DNA of 64,000 bases from the NCBI RefSeq assembly GCF_000172075.1, contig NZ_ABIC01000021.1, positions 1 to 64,000 on the forward strand, given 5' to 3'. This document shows, one piece after another, positions 63,975 to 64,000 of the stretch. Position numbers and translations under genes: made by a program. Every line of letters starts with the position of its first letter. Positions within the stretch are counted from its first letter, which is position 1. The notes beneath the pieces were generated by a model. It worked only from the letters and a program-made list of their open reading frames with translations, was not told the origin of the DNA and did no database searches. This DNA is from Shewanella benthica KT99 (GTDB taxonomy: Bacteria > Pseudomonadota > Gammaproteobacteria > Enterobacterales > Shewanellaceae).

Positions 63975-64000
63975 GTCCGGTTTTTAGCACCCATATAGCA

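Overview
The window looks like a chromosomal segment of a marine Shewanella-type gammaproteobacterium. This rests on the fadR / nhaB / dsbB neighbourhood, a [NiFe]-hydrogenase locus in the order hyaA-hyaB-hyaC-hyaD-(hypF-like)-hypF-hypB-hypC-hypD-hypE-hypA as I recall it from Shewanella, a napDABC operon ending in a tiny membrane protein, recC-recB-recD, and frequent RAYT, ISAs1 and IS1595-type elements. No rRNA, tRNA, CRISPR or prophage was seen. There are many decaying genes: an MltB-like transglycosylase, an ISAs1 transposase, a RAYT, a PAS-GGDEF protein, codA, and a frameshift in hyaB. This suggests a lineage with active insertion sequences and relaxed selection on some functions.

Layout. 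1-1.05 kb: 5' part of an IS1595/ISXO2-type transposase beside a truncated MltB-like gene. 1.2-5.0 kb: ycgN, dsbB, nhaB and divergent fadR. 5.19-6.28 kb: a deleted ISAs1 element with inverted ends and a 10-11 bp target repeat. 6.6-10.2 kb: an A+T-rich four-gene cluster (PhnW-like aminotransferase, two CDP-alcohol phosphatidyltransferases, a LicC/PntC-like nucleotidyltransferase), best read as a phosphonolipid or modified phospholipid head-group pathway; it has no PEP mutase in view. 10.4-16.1 kb: tamA-tamB. 16.3-17.3 kb: a periplasmic isoaspartyl-peptidase-like hydrolase.

17.4-29.5 kb: a long minus-strand hydrogenase structural and maturation operon (hyaABCD, a divergent HypF paralogue, hypFBCDEA, a 55-residue membrane protein), with an FNR/EtrA-like box upstream and a divergent CBS-domain gene. 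30.4-38.1 kb: a repeat-rich accessory stretch with rlmI, a dead and an intact RAYT, a dead diguanylate cyclase behind a palindromic leader, and a dead codA. 38.4-42.3 kb: hrpA. 42.7-46.8 kb: napDABC plus a 42-residue membrane protein, with an FNR-like box. 47.0-49.0 kb: a LysR regulator and a D-Ala-D-Ala ligase. 49.7-59.7 kb: a DsbA-like protein and recD-recB-recC. 60.0-64.0 kb: copper resistance genes (CopL-like, DUF411, copA, copB).

Together, hydrogen uptake (Hya) and periplasmic nitrate reduction (Nap) would feed electrons into and out of the quinone pool under low oxygen, and both carry FNR-like boxes. The Cop genes handle periplasmic copper. DsbB, the DsbA-like protein and TamAB serve the cell envelope. 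The head-group cluster is the least explained and most interesting unit.
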